From Deltaproteobacteria bacterium (GTDB lineage: Bacteria > Myxococcota_A > Polyangia > GCA-2747355), in contig JACKDQ010000002.1 in NCBI GenBank assembly GCA_020633415.1, forward strand, positions 783,174 through 847,173: 64,000 nt of DNA. The letters are read 5' to 3'. The notes beneath the pieces were generated by a model. The model made no database searches. It was given only the letters and a program-made list of their open reading frames with translations, and was not told the DNA's origin. Shown piece by piece: positions 49,222 through 59,319 of this stretch (position 1 is its first letter; every line of letters starts with the position of its first letter). A program made the translations under genes and the position numbers.

Positions 49222-51495
49222 TCATTTGAACGGCGTCGCCTCGACCACCTCTTGGTTATCGTCCTCGTTGCCCACGGCGTCGACCGCGCGGATCACAAAG
49301 TAGTGCTTGGTGCCCGCGGTCAACGGACCGACCTCAGCCTCGAACGGATAGCTGGTCGCCGCATAACTGTAGTTTGTCGGCATCGCCGGCGTGAGCGTGA
49401 CGCGCGTCGCCGACGAGAGCGACGGATCATTGACGAAGTCGAAGGGCTGGGTTTGGTAGTAGAGCACGTAGTGCACACGATTGATGTCGAGCGCCACGCT
49501 CCAACGCACGGTGACGTATAGCGGCTTAGCCAACTCGACCTGTTGAATACCGACCGTGGCTTCGGGTGGGTCAGAGGGCGTCGGATAGGGCTTGACGTTA
49601 GCGTTGTAGGTCCCCGACCACTCAGGCGCTGAGGTGTCGTTCTTCGGATCGAGGTTGGGCAGGCCGTGAATCCGCACGTACGGGTTGTAGTAGGTCACCG
49701 TGGCGTCGGTGATGTAATGGCGAAATCCAACCTCTTGCGCCGCTGCGATGTCATCGTCAAGTTCGGACTGGCCGTCGGTCGACGCACCGCGCAGGGTCTC
49801 CTTCTTGATCCCCGGCCCGGCAGCATAGCCGAGTGAGAGCACCGTAAACCCATCAGGCCGTTGCGCTTCAGCTACGATCTTCGGCGCAAAGTTGGTCGCG
49901 TTGTCGGCGGCAAAGTAAGCGTTGTAAGTCTCCCAGGTGTTGGCGTTGAGTCGATAGCCCTCGAACAGCAAAAAGTCGATCTTGTTGCCGGCGTGGAAGG
50001 GAAAGTGCTTTTGGCGCACGTCGAAAAAGAACACGCCGCGATTCTGCACGATCACCTTGCCCGGGTAGGTGGTCTTCAGCCGACCGATAAAGTCGGTAAA
50101 TCCTGGCGCTGTCCACTCGGACTGCAGCGACGCAGAGAAGTAGTTTGGCGCGGCGGTGTCGATCGTGTCGAGAAACACACCGTCACAGCCATAAGCGCGC
50201 CCACTGCTGGTCGTCAACAGCTCATCAAGACCCGCAACCTTGTCGACGCCGTCGATCGACATCTGCCGGAGCGCATCAAACCACTTGGGATCGCCGGCGT
50301 TGACATAGCACGCCCCCGAACTCGTGCTGCGATCGGGCTTGCCGTCCTGATTGGCATCGTCGAGATACCACGAAGCGTAGCCCGTGCTCGTTGGCGACGG
50401 GTCGCCAAGTGGCTTTCCGTGCGCGAACGATGCACTGGCGCTGGCTCGCGGATCGACGCGTGGACCACTCTTGTCGCCGACGAAACGCGTATCAGCGAGC
50501 AACTGCGTGTCGCTCAGCTTGCTGGTCCGAATGTCCTCGCCGATCGAGAGATAGCAGGCGACCATCACGTCATCGGCTGGATCGTTGGCATTTACCCCGC
50601 GCTTGACCGCCTCCAGTTCGCTGGCCTTGATGTTGCCATCTAGCGGATGGACGATCGCCAGATCGTAAACCTGCAGGTGAGCGATCGCACCTGAATCGAG
50701 CTGGCCGAAATAGGCGATGTAACTCGACATCGCCGCCTTGCGCAGCCCGATGTTGTCGGTCTGCGTGATCGTCAGCGTCGCAGCTGAGCCGGTCCCTTGG
50801 CTGGTCTTCGGCGTGACCCGCAGGATCGCTGCGGCGGGATTGCGAAAGCCAACATCACGCAAGGTGTCCCAAACCAGCGATGCCGCCGTGCCGCCCGGTG
50901 ATGAAGACAAACCGACCAGCTTGCCGGTCGTGCGCGCCGTTCGCCAGGTTTTGCCGCCATCGTTAGAGACGTCGACCGTGATCTCGACCGCGGCTGACTT
51001 GGCGTCGCTCACTACGAAGTTAACGGTGACGTCGCCCTTGACCGGCTGGGCCGTCGTCAGCCCCGACACGGCCGGCAAGCTGAGCGCTGCATCGGGCGGT
51101 GAGGCGTCAACGCGCGCACCATCGCGCGGCGCAGCATCGCGCGGCGCAGCATCGCGCGGCGCAGCATCGCGCGCGATCTTCGCGTCCTTGACTGGGGCGC
51201 CATCGCGAGCAACCCCGCTGTCGATCCACGGTGGTGGACCACCGTCTTTGATCAACACGATCTGGCCGCCATCGGTGATCACCACCCCCCAACTGCCAAT
51301 GCCAACGATCGCCCCCGCTTCGTTGCGCGTAATCCTCAAGTCACCAGCGCCGACTACGTCGCCGGCATCGTTAACGAACCAGCCGGCGTCAACGTTGATC
51401 GAATGGTCCGTGCCGCGCTTTCCGCACGCGCTTAAGTCAACGAAGACCAGCACCCAAAGCACGAGGCTCGCTCTACAACGACTGATTTTGACCAT
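49222..51495 (-). CDS. GH114-like (TM1410 type) glycoside hydrolase lipoprotein
   Basis: 757 aa. Lipobox LSAC (C24). Residues ~60-125 are Asp/Gly-rich with the repeat RDAAPRDAAPRDAAP. An Ig-like region follows (~130-240). The region ~250-620 reads as a GH114/TM1410-type TIM barrel: AYFGQLDSGAIAHLQVYDLAI, ACYLSIGEDIRTS, ASWYLDDANQDG, DGVFLDTIDTA, GKVIVQNRGVFFFD and KIDFLLFEGYRL, with Asp/Glu at catalytic positions. Such enzymes cleave polygalactosamine-like polymers, so an envelope or biofilm polysaccharide is a possible substrate. An Fn3-like end (VELAKPLYVTVRWSVAL) completes it. The long upstream open frame overlaps tldD and is not used. Confidence 0.72.
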   Translation of the reverse strand: MVKISRCRASLVLWVLVFVDLSACGKRGTDHSINVDAGWFVNDAGDVVGAGDLRITRNEAGAIVGIGSWGVVITDGGQIVLIKDGGPPPWIDSGVARDGAPVKDAKIARDAAPRDAAPRDAAPRDGARVDASPPDAALSLPAVSGLTTAQPVKGDVTVNFVVSDAKSAAVEITVDVSNDGGKTWRTARTTGKLVGLSSSPGGTAASLVWDTLRDVGFRNPAAAILRVTPKTSQGTGSAATLTITQTDNIGLRKAAMSSYIAYFGQLDSGAIAHLQVYDLAIVHPLDGNIKASELEAVKRGVNANDPADDVMVACYLSIGEDIRTSKLSDTQLLADTRFVGDKSGPRVDPRASASASFAHGKPLGDPSPTSTGYASWYLDDANQDGKPDRSTSSGACYVNAGDPKWFDALRQMSIDGVDKVAGLDELLTTSSGRAYGCDGVFLDTIDTAAPNYFSASLQSEWTAPGFTDFIGRLKTTYPGKVIVQNRGVFFFDVRQKHFPFHAGNKIDFLLFEGYRLNANTWETYNAYFAADNATNFAPKIVAEAQRPDGFTVLSLGYAAGPGIKKETLRGASTDGQSELDDDIAAAQEVGFRHYITDATVTYYNPYVRIHGLPNLDPKNDTSAPEWSGTYNANVKPYPTPSDPPEATVGIQQVELAKPLYVTVRWSVALDINRVHYVLYYQTQPFDFVNDPSLSSATRVTLTPAMPTNYSYAATSYPFEAEVGPLTAGTKHYFVIRAVDAVGNEDDNQEVVEATPFK
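51121..51165 (-). repeat. Three perfect 15-bp tandem repeats in the lipoprotein gene
   Basis: Unit ATCGCGCGGCGCAGC, three perfect copies and a partial fourth, coding for PRDAA-type repeats in the GH114-like lipoprotein. It is 15 bp, so in-frame copy-number change is possible. Confidence 0.8.
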
Positions 51496-51501
51496 GAGCC
51501 T

Positions 51502-51507
51502 ATTGTA
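51502..51507 (-). promoter_or_regulatory. Candidate -10 of the GH114-like lipoprotein gene, 6 nt before ATG
   Basis: TACAAT followed by AGGCTC and then the ATG at 51495. A convincing -35 is not seen. No SD is present, suggesting a leaderless transcript. Confidence 0.35.
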
Positions 51508-51619
51508 TCGGCAAAACGCGTCGCCGTGCAGCATTCGACCGACGCTCGCCGGCTGTACTGCACCACCACACCTACACCCACATCCCAATCGCTCGCTGTC
51601 GATGGTAGAGTCGGCGGCG

Positions 51620-53050
51620 ATGGAATCATTTCGATCAGCATTCTCACAGCTGGCGCTAGGCGATGTGGACTTCTGTAGCTTGCGAGCGGTCAGCTCAACG
51701 GAGCAGCAGTTGAGCGTGCGACAAAACAATGTCGAGCCGCTCAAGCTCGCTGTCGACCACGGCGCGATGTTGACGGTGATCGTTGGCTCCGGTTGCGGAT
51801 ACGCCGCCACTGCCGACCTCTCGCCAAGCGGCCTCAAACAGGCATTTCAGCGGGCGCGCGCTTGGGCCGAGGCGACACGAGATCTGTGTGTCGTCGATCA
51901 CCGCCTCGTCGATTATCCGGCAGCGACGGCCAACTGCGAAATATCTAGCGGCACGGGGATCCCCTCAACAGCCGAGCTGCTGGAGATGCTCCGCGAGACC
52001 AGCAGCGCGATCGCCATCGATCCGCGCATCGTCGACTGGCAAGCCACCCTTGGTATCTGCCACGAACGGCGCGAACTCTATACCAGCAACGGCGGCGCGC
52101 TAGAGCAGCGATTCTGCTACCTAACGCCGAACATCATCGCGGTGGCCAATCACGACAACGAAACGCAGATTCGATCGCTCAATGGTGGAACGGCATGTAT
52201 TCAAGGCGGCGCGAAGCAGCTCGAAGCGATCGGCATGATCAGCCGCGCCCCCGAGATCGGCCGGCAGGCCATCGAACTATTGCTGGCACCCCAATGCCCG
52301 ACCGGAAGGCGCGATCTATTGCTGATGCCCGACCAGCTCGCCCTGCAGATCCACGAATCGATCGGTCACCCGCTCGAGCTCGATCGCATCCTCGGTGACG
52401 AGCGCAACTACGCGGGTACGAGTTTCGTCCGACCGGAGATGTTCGGTAGCTATCGCTACGGCTCCGAGCTGCTCGACGTAACGTTCGATCCGAAGCTCGA
52501 GGGGGAGTTTGCCTGCTACGCCTATGACGACGAGGGCCTGACGGCAAAGCGCAGCTATCTGATCAGAGCCGGGCAACTGGAGCGCGGGATCGGCGGTCTG
52601 ATCTCGCAGGCGCGTCTGGGAGCGCCGGGTGTCGCCTGCGCACGAAGCAATGGCTGGGCACGCCCAGCGATCGATCGTATCGCCAATATCAACATCGAGC
52701 CGAAGGACGCATCGCTCGATCAACTGATCGCCCGCACCGAGCAAGGCGTCCTGATGCGCAGCAATTGCTCGTGGTCGATCGATGATTCCCGCAACAAGTT
52801 TCAGTTTGGCTGCGAGTGGGGTCAGCTGATCGAAAATGGGCAGCTGACCACCGTGGTCAAGAATCCGAACTATCGCGGGATCTCTGCGACGTTTTGGCGA
52901 AGCCTGATCGGCGTCGGCGATCAGCGTACGTTCGAGGTGATGGGCTCACCCTACTGCGGCAAAGGCGAACCCTCTCAGGTGATCCGGGTTGGCCACGCTG
53001 CACCGGCCTGTCTGTTTGCTGATGTCGACATCTTTGGTGGTGATCAATGA
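51620..53050 (+). CDS. tldD: TldD-type metalloprotease subunit
   Basis: 476 aa. HExxxH zinc motif HESIGH at 245-250 (QIHESIGHPLELDR), preceded by LLLMPDQLALQ, and later GRGIGGLI-type and ARSNGW regions of TldD. With TldE it forms a protease that degrades unfolded peptides and matures microcins/PQQ-type peptides in E. coli. ATG 51620 is taken; an in-frame ATG at 51602 would add six residues. Translation is coupled to tldE by an ATGA overlap. Confidence 0.85.
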   Translation: MESFRSAFSQLALGDVDFCSLRAVSSTEQQLSVRQNNVEPLKLAVDHGAMLTVIVGSGCGYAATADLSPSGLKQAFQRARAWAEATRDLCVVDHRLVDYPAATANCEISSGTGIPSTAELLEMLRETSSAIAIDPRIVDWQATLGICHERRELYTSNGGALEQRFCYLTPNIIAVANHDNETQIRSLNGGTACIQGGAKQLEAIGMISRAPEIGRQAIELLLAPQCPTGRRDLLLMPDQLALQIHESIGHPLELDRILGDERNYAGTSFVRPEMFGSYRYGSELLDVTFDPKLEGEFACYAYDDEGLTAKRSYLIRAGQLERGIGGLISQARLGAPGVACARSNGWARPAIDRIANINIEPKDASLDQLIARTEQGVLMRSNCSWSIDDSRNKFQFGCEWGQLIENGQLTTVVKNPNYRGISATFWRSLIGVGDQRTFEVMGSPYCGKGEPSQVIRVGHAAPACLFADVDIFGGDQ

Positions 53051-54387
53051 GCGCGCTCGCCGACTACTTCTTCGAACTCGCCGACAAGACCTGGGCCGCG
53101 CGCGGCGGCGACGAAGTCCTGCTCCTGCGTTTTTGCGGAGAAACTTCCGATTTCGTCCGCCTCAACAACGCGCTAGTTCGCCAAGCGGGTCACGTTGAGC
53201 AGCGCTATGTGACGCTAACGTTGATCGACAAGATGCGGCAAATCAGCTCACAGCTCGCGCTCTCAACCACGCTTTCTGAGGATCTGTCGGCGCTGACCGG
53301 CGAACTGCTGCGACTGCGCGACCTGCTCCCGCAGCTCCCCGAAGACCCGCTGCTCAACTACAACCGCACGCCCAGCAGCACCGAAGAGCAGGCAGAAGAC
53401 CGTCTTGGCGAAGCACCAGCAACCCTCTCACAGATCATCGAGGCGGCGGCAGGGCGTGACTTCGTCGGCATATTTGCCAGCGGCGCGATCTATAACGGTT
53501 TCGCTAACTCGCTCGGTCAACGCAACTGGCACGAGTCCTACACCTTCAACTTGGACTGGAGCGTGTTTGCGGACGCGCGCTTTCCTGATCGGGCGATCAA
53601 GGGGTCTTACGCTAGCGATCACTTCGATCAGCAGAAGCTAGCCGCGCAACTCGCGCAAGCGGACCGTGGCATCGAGCTCTTGCGTCGCGACGCCAAAACG
53701 GTCAGCCCAGGCAGTTACCGCGCCTACCTCGCACCTCCGGCAATGGGTGAGCTTCTCACCGTGCTGAGCTGGGAAAGTTTCGGACTCAAGGCGCATCGCA
53801 CCAAGCGCACACCACTTTTGCGTTTGGCGAGCGGCGAATGCAGCCTCGCCCCAGCGATTAGCTTGCGTGAACTCGGCAGCGGCACGATGGCGCCAAACTT
53901 CGATGCGAGCGGGTTTGTCCGCCCAGCGAGCATCAGCCTGATCGCCCAGGGCCGCTACCAAAGTCACCTGGTATCGGCGCGCTCCGCCCAGGAGTTTGCC
54001 GAACCAGCCAACGGCGCCAATGCCGAGGAGGTCCCGCTGTCCTTGGCGCTGAGTCCCGGGTCCCTCGCCGAATCGGCCATCCTTGACCGTCTCGAGCGCG
54101 GCATCTATATCGGCAACCTCTGGTATCTCAACTTCTCTGATCGCGCCAGCTGCCGCATCACCGGAATGACTCGCTTCGGTACCTTTTGGGTCGAAGACGG
54201 CGAACTGGTCGCGCCATTGGCGACCATGCGCTTTGATGATTCGCTCTATCGAATGTTGGGCGAAAACCTCGTCGCGCTCTCGGAGACGGCGGAGCTCTTG
54301 GCCGACTCGGAGTCGTACGGCATGCGCTCGCTTCGCACCATCGAGACGCCAGGCGCGCTGCTCGGCGCTTTCGAGCTGACGCTCTAG
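53047..54387 (+). CDS. tldE: TldE/PmbA subunit
   Basis: 446 aa. Paralogous to TldD but without HExxxH: YRAYLAPPAMGELLTVLSWE replaces the metal motif, and GTFWVEDGELVAPLATMRF with YLNFSDRASCRI is the PmbA C-terminal signature. It forms a heterodimer with TldD. Begins 4 nt before the tldD stop. Confidence 0.85.
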   Translation: MSALADYFFELADKTWAARGGDEVLLLRFCGETSDFVRLNNALVRQAGHVEQRYVTLTLIDKMRQISSQLALSTTLSEDLSALTGELLRLRDLLPQLPEDPLLNYNRTPSSTEEQAEDRLGEAPATLSQIIEAAAGRDFVGIFASGAIYNGFANSLGQRNWHESYTFNLDWSVFADARFPDRAIKGSYASDHFDQQKLAAQLAQADRGIELLRRDAKTVSPGSYRAYLAPPAMGELLTVLSWESFGLKAHRTKRTPLLRLASGECSLAPAISLRELGSGTMAPNFDASGFVRPASISLIAQGRYQSHLVSARSAQEFAEPANGANAEEVPLSLALSPGSLAESAILDRLERGIYIGNLWYLNFSDRASCRITGMTRFGTFWVEDGELVAPLATMRFDDSLYRMLGENLVALSETAELLADSESYGMRSLRTIETPGALLGAFELTL

Positions 54388-54572
54388 CGCAGCGGGCGCA
54401 AACCTCCGCCGACAACTGACACTGCATTCGCCGCCGATCGATCTCGGCGGCCATTACATCGGGTTGACTACACCGCCCAAACTGGGGACTCGTTCCCCAC
54501 CACTGCCACGCGATTTCAATGAGTTGGCGGGCCATCTGGGGACGGCATACCCCGTGCAATGTGCTGGTTGCA

Positions 54573-55412
54573 GTGAAACGCGTACTTTTACTAACCAGCG
54601 GCCTCTTGTTTGCGCTGTCGTCTGAAGCACCAGCCAATCAACTCGACGCCTGCGCGAGCTCATCAGCTAGCCCGTGCGCCCGTGCGACCGCCAGTCCGCC
54701 TCGCCGCAAGCGCATTCGCCGGCGCCATCGCCGCGGCTTCCGCCAGCTGCGGCAGGCTCAAGGACTCAGCGTCCGCGACAAGAAGCGCGCCTGGGGTACA
54801 AAACCTACCGTTTACACCTTGCAACACCTCGGCAAGCGATACGCCGAGGCGTTCCCCCACGCCGGCCCGATCCATGTTCACGACATCAGCGGCCGTTGGG
54901 GCGGTCGACTGGCCGGTCATCGCTCGCATCGCTACGGCATCGATGTCGACATACGGCTCCCGGTGCGAAGCGAACCCACCGAGTACACAAACGCCACCAA
55001 GGACACCATCGACCTCGCCCGCACTTGGTTTGTGATCGAGGAGCTGGTCAACAGCTGCCGGGTCGACATGCTGTTTCTCGATCGTGAGCTGCAGCGCGCG
55101 CTGTACCACTACGCGGCCGAACACACCGACCACACCGCCGAGTCGCTTGAAGCGATCCTTCAGTTCCCAAGCTGGAAGCGCAAGAGCATCGTGCGCCACT
55201 GGCGCAACCATCGCAATCACCTACACGTGCGCTTCCGCGGTTGGGTCAACCGCAAGGGAGCCCGCGCGGCGAAAGCCTACTGCCGCGATCAACGCCAAGC
55301 GTTATGGATGGCGCGTCGTGAAAGACGACGTCAGCTGGCCAAGAAGAAACGGGCGGTCAAGTCGGCCAGCGCGACGACGGCGGCTCGGCAGCTCAAGCTG
55401 GCCAACCGCTAG
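54573..55412 (+). CDS. MepA-like murein endopeptidase (M74, LAS fold), exported
   Basis: 279 aa from GTG 54573, with a signal peptide MKRVLLLTSGLLFALSSEA; an ATG at 54519 in frame is the alternative. The enzyme motif is HDISGRWGGRLAGHRSHRYG followed by IDVDIRL, then NHLHVRF near the end, the zinc-binding H...D and HxH of penicillin-insensitive endopeptidase MepA, which cuts D-Ala-mDAP cross-links in the periplasm. C-terminal 60 residues are basic (Arg/Lys). It converges on and overlaps the 5-oxoprolinase gene by 20 nt. Confidence 0.78.
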   Translation: MKRVLLLTSGLLFALSSEAPANQLDACASSSASPCARATASPPRRKRIRRRHRRGFRQLRQAQGLSVRDKKRAWGTKPTVYTLQHLGKRYAEAFPHAGPIHVHDISGRWGGRLAGHRSHRYGIDVDIRLPVRSEPTEYTNATKDTIDLARTWFVIEELVNSCRVDMLFLDRELQRALYHYAAEHTDHTAESLEAILQFPSWKRKSIVRHWRNHRNHLHVRFRGWVNRKGARAAKAYCRDQRQALWMARRERRRQLAKKKRAVKSASATTAARQLKLANR

Positions 55413-58400
55413 GCTCGCCCAGCTTGCCCCAGCCACCACCTCCCGGCGTCGCGACGATCAGCCGATCACCGCGTTCGACATCGGCCGCTGCGCTACCGGG
55501 CAGCGAAACCCGCTGACCGTCGGCCCGCAGCAGGTGCTGCGCCCCGGGGACACCAAACTGGCCACCGGCCATACCGGGCGCGCCGGCCACGCGCCGCTGA
55601 CCGAGCAACGAGAGTTTCATCGGCTCGAGGAACTCAAGCTCGCGCTCGATACCATCGCCGCCCCGATACAAGCCAGCGCCACCCGAACCACGACGCACCG
55701 CGAAGCGCCTAACGCGCACCGGGTAACGATGCTCTAGCACCTCAGCATCGGTAATTCGCGTGTTGGTCATGTGGCAATGCACCGCGCTTGCACCCGCGCC
55801 GCACCGACTCGCACCGCTGCCACCACCGATCGTCTCGTAGTAGCCGAAGCGATCATTACCGAACAGAAGGTTATTCATCGTGCCGCAACTCGCTGCGCAG
55901 ATCTCGAGCGCCTCAAGCAGCAGATCGACCAGCTGTTGGCTGGTCTCAACGTTGCCGCCGACCACCGCAGGACAACGACTCGGATCGGCAACGAAGGGCG
56001 GATTGAGTAAGCTCTCGGGCAGCTCGACCGTCACCGGGTCGAGCATGCCTTCATTGAGCGGCAACGGACGGTCGACAAGCAAGCGCAGCACGTAAAGGAT
56101 CGCGCTGCTAACCACGGCCGACGTCGCATTGAGGTTTCCGGGGTGAACTGCACCCGAACCGGCGAAGGACAGCGTGAGCTGATCGCCGCGCTTGTCGGCG
56201 CAAACAACCAGCGGCGTACCATCATCGAGCGAGCGGCTTGCCCGATACGTTCGGTCATCGAGCGAGATCAATGCACGACGCGCTTCGCGAGCTGCGCGTT
56301 CGAACAAGCCACCGAGGTGAGCCACGAAGCGCTCTCGGCCAAGGCCGCGCCAAAGTTCCTCCATCACCTTGCTGCCGTAGCGCAATGCCGCGAGCTGCGC
56401 GCGCATGTCGGCCAGATTCTCCTCGACGTTACGGCTAGGATACACCGCACCGCGAAGCAGGTCTTTTAGCTCGGCGAAGCGAGCGTTGTCTGCCTGCACC
56501 AAATAGCACGGAGCGATCACGACCCCCTCTTCGACCAGCGACCGTGCGTCGGGCGGCATCGATCCGGGACGTGTCCCACCGATCTCGGCGTGATGGGCAC
56601 GATTGGCCAGGTAGGCGAGTGGGCGTTGCTCTGCGTCGAAAACGCCGCAGATCAGCGTCACATCGGGCAAGTGTGAGCCACCGAACGCCGGGTGATTGGT
56701 GATCACCACATCACCCGGACCGATAGCGATCTCCTTGAGCACCGATCGTACGCACGGGCCGAGCGAGCCCAGATGAACCGGCACGTGTGGCGCGTTGACG
56801 ATCAACGAACCGGCTGGGTCGAGCACAGCGCAGGAAAAGTCCAGACGCTCTTTGATATTTACCGAGAGCGCCGTACGACGGAGCATTTCGCCCATCTCTT
56901 CGGCGATCGACGAGAGGCGGTTGGCGAAAAGCTCGAGCTCGATCGCCCGATCGACGTTGGCCGCCACGAGGCTTGCGCTGGGGGCGCTCTGCGCCAGCAG
57001 CAAGTCCCCAGCACCAACGGTGTGCGCCTGCCAGTCGGGCTCGATCAGCGTGGTACTGTAGCGATCATAAACGATCGCTGGCGCCAAAAGGCGCTGGCCG
57101 GCGCGCAACTCACTGCGATCGTAGCAGGGCACCTCGCACCAGCTACCAGCAAAGAATGCTCGAGACCAACCTGCGACCGCTGCGTCCTCGGTTACCTCGC
57201 TACGCGCCGTCGGTCGATGACCTCTGGCTAGCGCGCGGACCACCACGCGCACCGACTCCAATTCGACCAGGCGGTCTCTGCTGATGAAGCCGAACAGTTC
57301 ACGGTGTCGCTCAGCGAAGGCTTCCGCCGGATCCTGACCAGGAAGGTAGTCGACCTCGATCACGCTGTCCTGTCCGAGATAGCGCAGCGCAAGAATTGCC
57401 CGCGAGGTCACGACATTGCTTTCGAGCCCCTCGTCGACCAACAGTGCGCGCCCCTCAGCGCGTAACAGATCGACCGTGCGCCGCAGACGAGCGCTCAGCT
57501 CGCTTTGCCCGTTAAGCGGCCACAACAGTTGTTTGGTGACGATTCGCTCGACTGCCGCATGACCGACGCCAACGGCGCTGAGCAGCCCAGCGTCGGCTGG
57601 AATCAGCACGGAATGCATCCCGAGCTGCGCGGCCACCTGACAGGCGTGCATCCCACCGGCACCACCGAAGGCAACCAGACAATAGTCCGCAGTGCTAAAG
57701 CCACGACGCAACGAGATCCGGCGAATCGTATCAGCCATCTTCTCGTCGGCGAGCACGAGCAAGCCAGAGAGCAGTGCATCGCGCTCGACCTCGACACCAG
57801 CTTGGCGCATCGTCTGCTGCAGCTCGGCTAATGCTCGCTCAGCCGCAGCGGGATCGATCGGAATCCCGAAGCGCTCGCGCGGTAGACGCCCGAGCAACAG
57901 CTGAACGTCGGTCAGCGTTAGCGGCCCACCCGCGCCGTAGCAGGCCGGCCCCGGAGAAGCGCCGGCGCTGCGCGGTCCAACCGTCAAGACGCCGTGTTCG
58001 AAACTGCAGATCGACCCTCCGCCTGCAGCGACGGTTTCAATCGCCATCGCATCGGTCGCCAAACGTGCCGAGCCGATCCTTTGTTCGCGCTGGTACTCCA
58101 GCGCGCCATCGTAGCGCGCTACATCTGTAGAGGTACCACCCATGTCGAATGAAATGATCCGATGCATGCCGATGCGACTCGCCGCTTGCACCGCACCAAC
58201 AACGCCGGCGGCCGGTCCTGAAAGCAAGCTATCTTTCGGTTGGTAGCTTGCCGCTTGGCTCAGCCCACCGGCACTGGTACTTAGCAGCAGACGACGATCA
58301 TCACCGACGGCGCTGACCAACTCACTAACGAATTGGCCGACTACAGCTGAGAGATAGGCGTTAACCACCGCCGTTTCGCCGCGACGAAGTAGGCCGATCG

Positions 58401-59229
58401 TCGGCGACAACTGATGACTGCACGAGACATGCGCAAAGCCTGCGGCCTCGAGTAGCGCTTTGAGTGCCAGCTCGTGCTGAGGATTGCGGTAAGCGTTGAG
58501 TAACGCGATTGCCGCGACGCGCACGCCGCTGTTGACCAACCGCTCGACTTGGCCGCGCACGGCCGCCATATCGAGTGCGACGATGATCGACCCATCGGCT
58601 GCGATGCGTTCGTCGATTTCAACCACGCACTCGGTCAATGGAGCCGGCCGCTGGATTCGCCGAGCAAACAGCTCAGGCCGCGTTTGATCACCGATTGCCA
58701 AGACATCGGCAAAGCCAGCGCTGACGAACAACACCAGGTCAGCGCCTGCACGTTCGAGTAAGGCGTTGGTCCCGCGGGTAGTCCCCACCCGCATCTGCAA
58801 CGGCGGCAGCGCGGCGGTTGCGTCGGTATCGGTTAGCATGCGCGCTGCAACGATCGCTGCAGGCTCCCCGCTGCTTAGCTCGACAACATCGCCGACGGCG
58901 AGCCGCGCCGCAGAGGCGAGCGTGATGATCTGATCCTCGACGTCGATCACGCGAGCTGAATGCGCACCATCACCGACTCGCGCCAGGGAGAAGCCGACGA
59001 GCCAGCGGCCGGGCGTGAACTGCGCGCGCAGACGCAGCCGATTGGGCGCCATCGCGGCGTCAACCACAGCGCGTAAGCAGCCGCTGGAGAGCACCTTGGC
59101 GCGTGTCGGTGCGCCATCGCCGACGAGCAGCGCGTCAGTGAACGTACCGCCGGTGTCGATCCAGAGCTGATCCAGCTGCGGCCTGAAATACGCTGCGCGT
59201 CGTTGTTTTTGCCGAGATTCGATAGCCAT
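55393..59229 (-). CDS. oplAH: 5-oxoprolinase / hydantoinase, fused HyuA-HyuB type
   Basis: 1278 aa, the length of ATP-dependent 5-oxoprolinases. N-terminal HyuA-like part: LWIDTGGTFTDALLVGDG, then RVGTTRGTNALLER and SFDMGGTSTDVARYDG. C-terminal HyuB part begins near residue 755 (RAIELELFANRLSSIAEEMG) with NAPHVPVHLGSLGP, DVVITNHPAFGGSHLPDVT and YRGGDGIERELEFL. It opens 5-oxo-L-proline to glutamate with ATP in the gamma-glutamyl cycle, or a hydantoin. ATG 59229 is the start; a TATAAT lies 61 nt upstream. Confidence 0.85.
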   Translation of the reverse strand: MAIESRQKQRRAAYFRPQLDQLWIDTGGTFTDALLVGDGAPTRAKVLSSGCLRAVVDAAMAPNRLRLRAQFTPGRWLVGFSLARVGDGAHSARVIDVEDQIITLASAARLAVGDVVELSSGEPAAIVAARMLTDTDATAALPPLQMRVGTTRGTNALLERAGADLVLFVSAGFADVLAIGDQTRPELFARRIQRPAPLTECVVEIDERIAADGSIIVALDMAAVRGQVERLVNSGVRVAAIALLNAYRNPQHELALKALLEAAGFAHVSCSHQLSPTIGLLRRGETAVVNAYLSAVVGQFVSELVSAVGDDRRLLLSTSAGGLSQAASYQPKDSLLSGPAAGVVGAVQAASRIGMHRIISFDMGGTSTDVARYDGALEYQREQRIGSARLATDAMAIETVAAGGGSICSFEHGVLTVGPRSAGASPGPACYGAGGPLTLTDVQLLLGRLPRERFGIPIDPAAAERALAELQQTMRQAGVEVERDALLSGLLVLADEKMADTIRRISLRRGFSTADYCLVAFGGAGGMHACQVAAQLGMHSVLIPADAGLLSAVGVGHAAVERIVTKQLLWPLNGQSELSARLRRTVDLLRAEGRALLVDEGLESNVVTSRAILALRYLGQDSVIEVDYLPGQDPAEAFAERHRELFGFISRDRLVELESVRVVVRALARGHRPTARSEVTEDAAVAGWSRAFFAGSWCEVPCYDRSELRAGQRLLAPAIVYDRYSTTLIEPDWQAHTVGAGDLLLAQSAPSASLVAANVDRAIELELFANRLSSIAEEMGEMLRRTALSVNIKERLDFSCAVLDPAGSLIVNAPHVPVHLGSLGPCVRSVLKEIAIGPGDVVITNHPAFGGSHLPDVTLICGVFDAEQRPLAYLANRAHHAEIGGTRPGSMPPDARSLVEEGVVIAPCYLVQADNARFAELKDLLRGAVYPSRNVEENLADMRAQLAALRYGSKVMEELWRGLGRERFVAHLGGLFERAAREARRALISLDDRTYRASRSLDDGTPLVVCADKRGDQLTLSFAGSGAVHPGNLNATSAVVSSAILYVLRLLVDRPLPLNEGMLDPVTVELPESLLNPPFVADPSRCPAVVGGNVETSQQLVDLLLEALEICAASCGTMNNLLFGNDRFGYYETIGGGSGASRCGAGASAVHCHMTNTRITDAEVLEHRYPVRVRRFAVRRGSGGAGLYRGGDGIERELEFLEPMKLSLLGQRRVAGAPGMAGGQFGVPGAQHLLRADGQRVSLPGSAAADVERGDRLIVATPGGGGWGKLGEPSGWPA

Positions 59230-59290
59230 TGCTTAACGTCGACGACCGGTGCGGTCAAATCGCGCAAAACGGTCGAGATAACAATCCGAT

Positions 59291-59319
59291 ATTATAGTCA
59301 TATGACAGTAGGCGCTAAA
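59291..59319 (-). promoter_or_regulatory. Candidate promoter of the 5-oxoprolinase gene
   Basis: Perfect TATAAT at 59291-59296 (minus strand), TTTAGC 17 nt upstream; the transcript would start ~55 nt before the ATG. Confidence 0.45.

Noticed and set aside
51121..51165. CRISPR-like array
   Set aside because: Fifteen-bp direct repeats without spacers; a coding tandem repeat.
50738..51601. Upstream extension of the tldD frame
   Set aside because: It is antisense to the GH114-like lipoprotein, Ser/Pro-rich, and not part of TldD.
51496..51837. Upstream extension of the GH114-like frame
   Set aside because: It overlaps tldD and precedes the signal peptide; the ATG at 51495 starts the lipoprotein signal.
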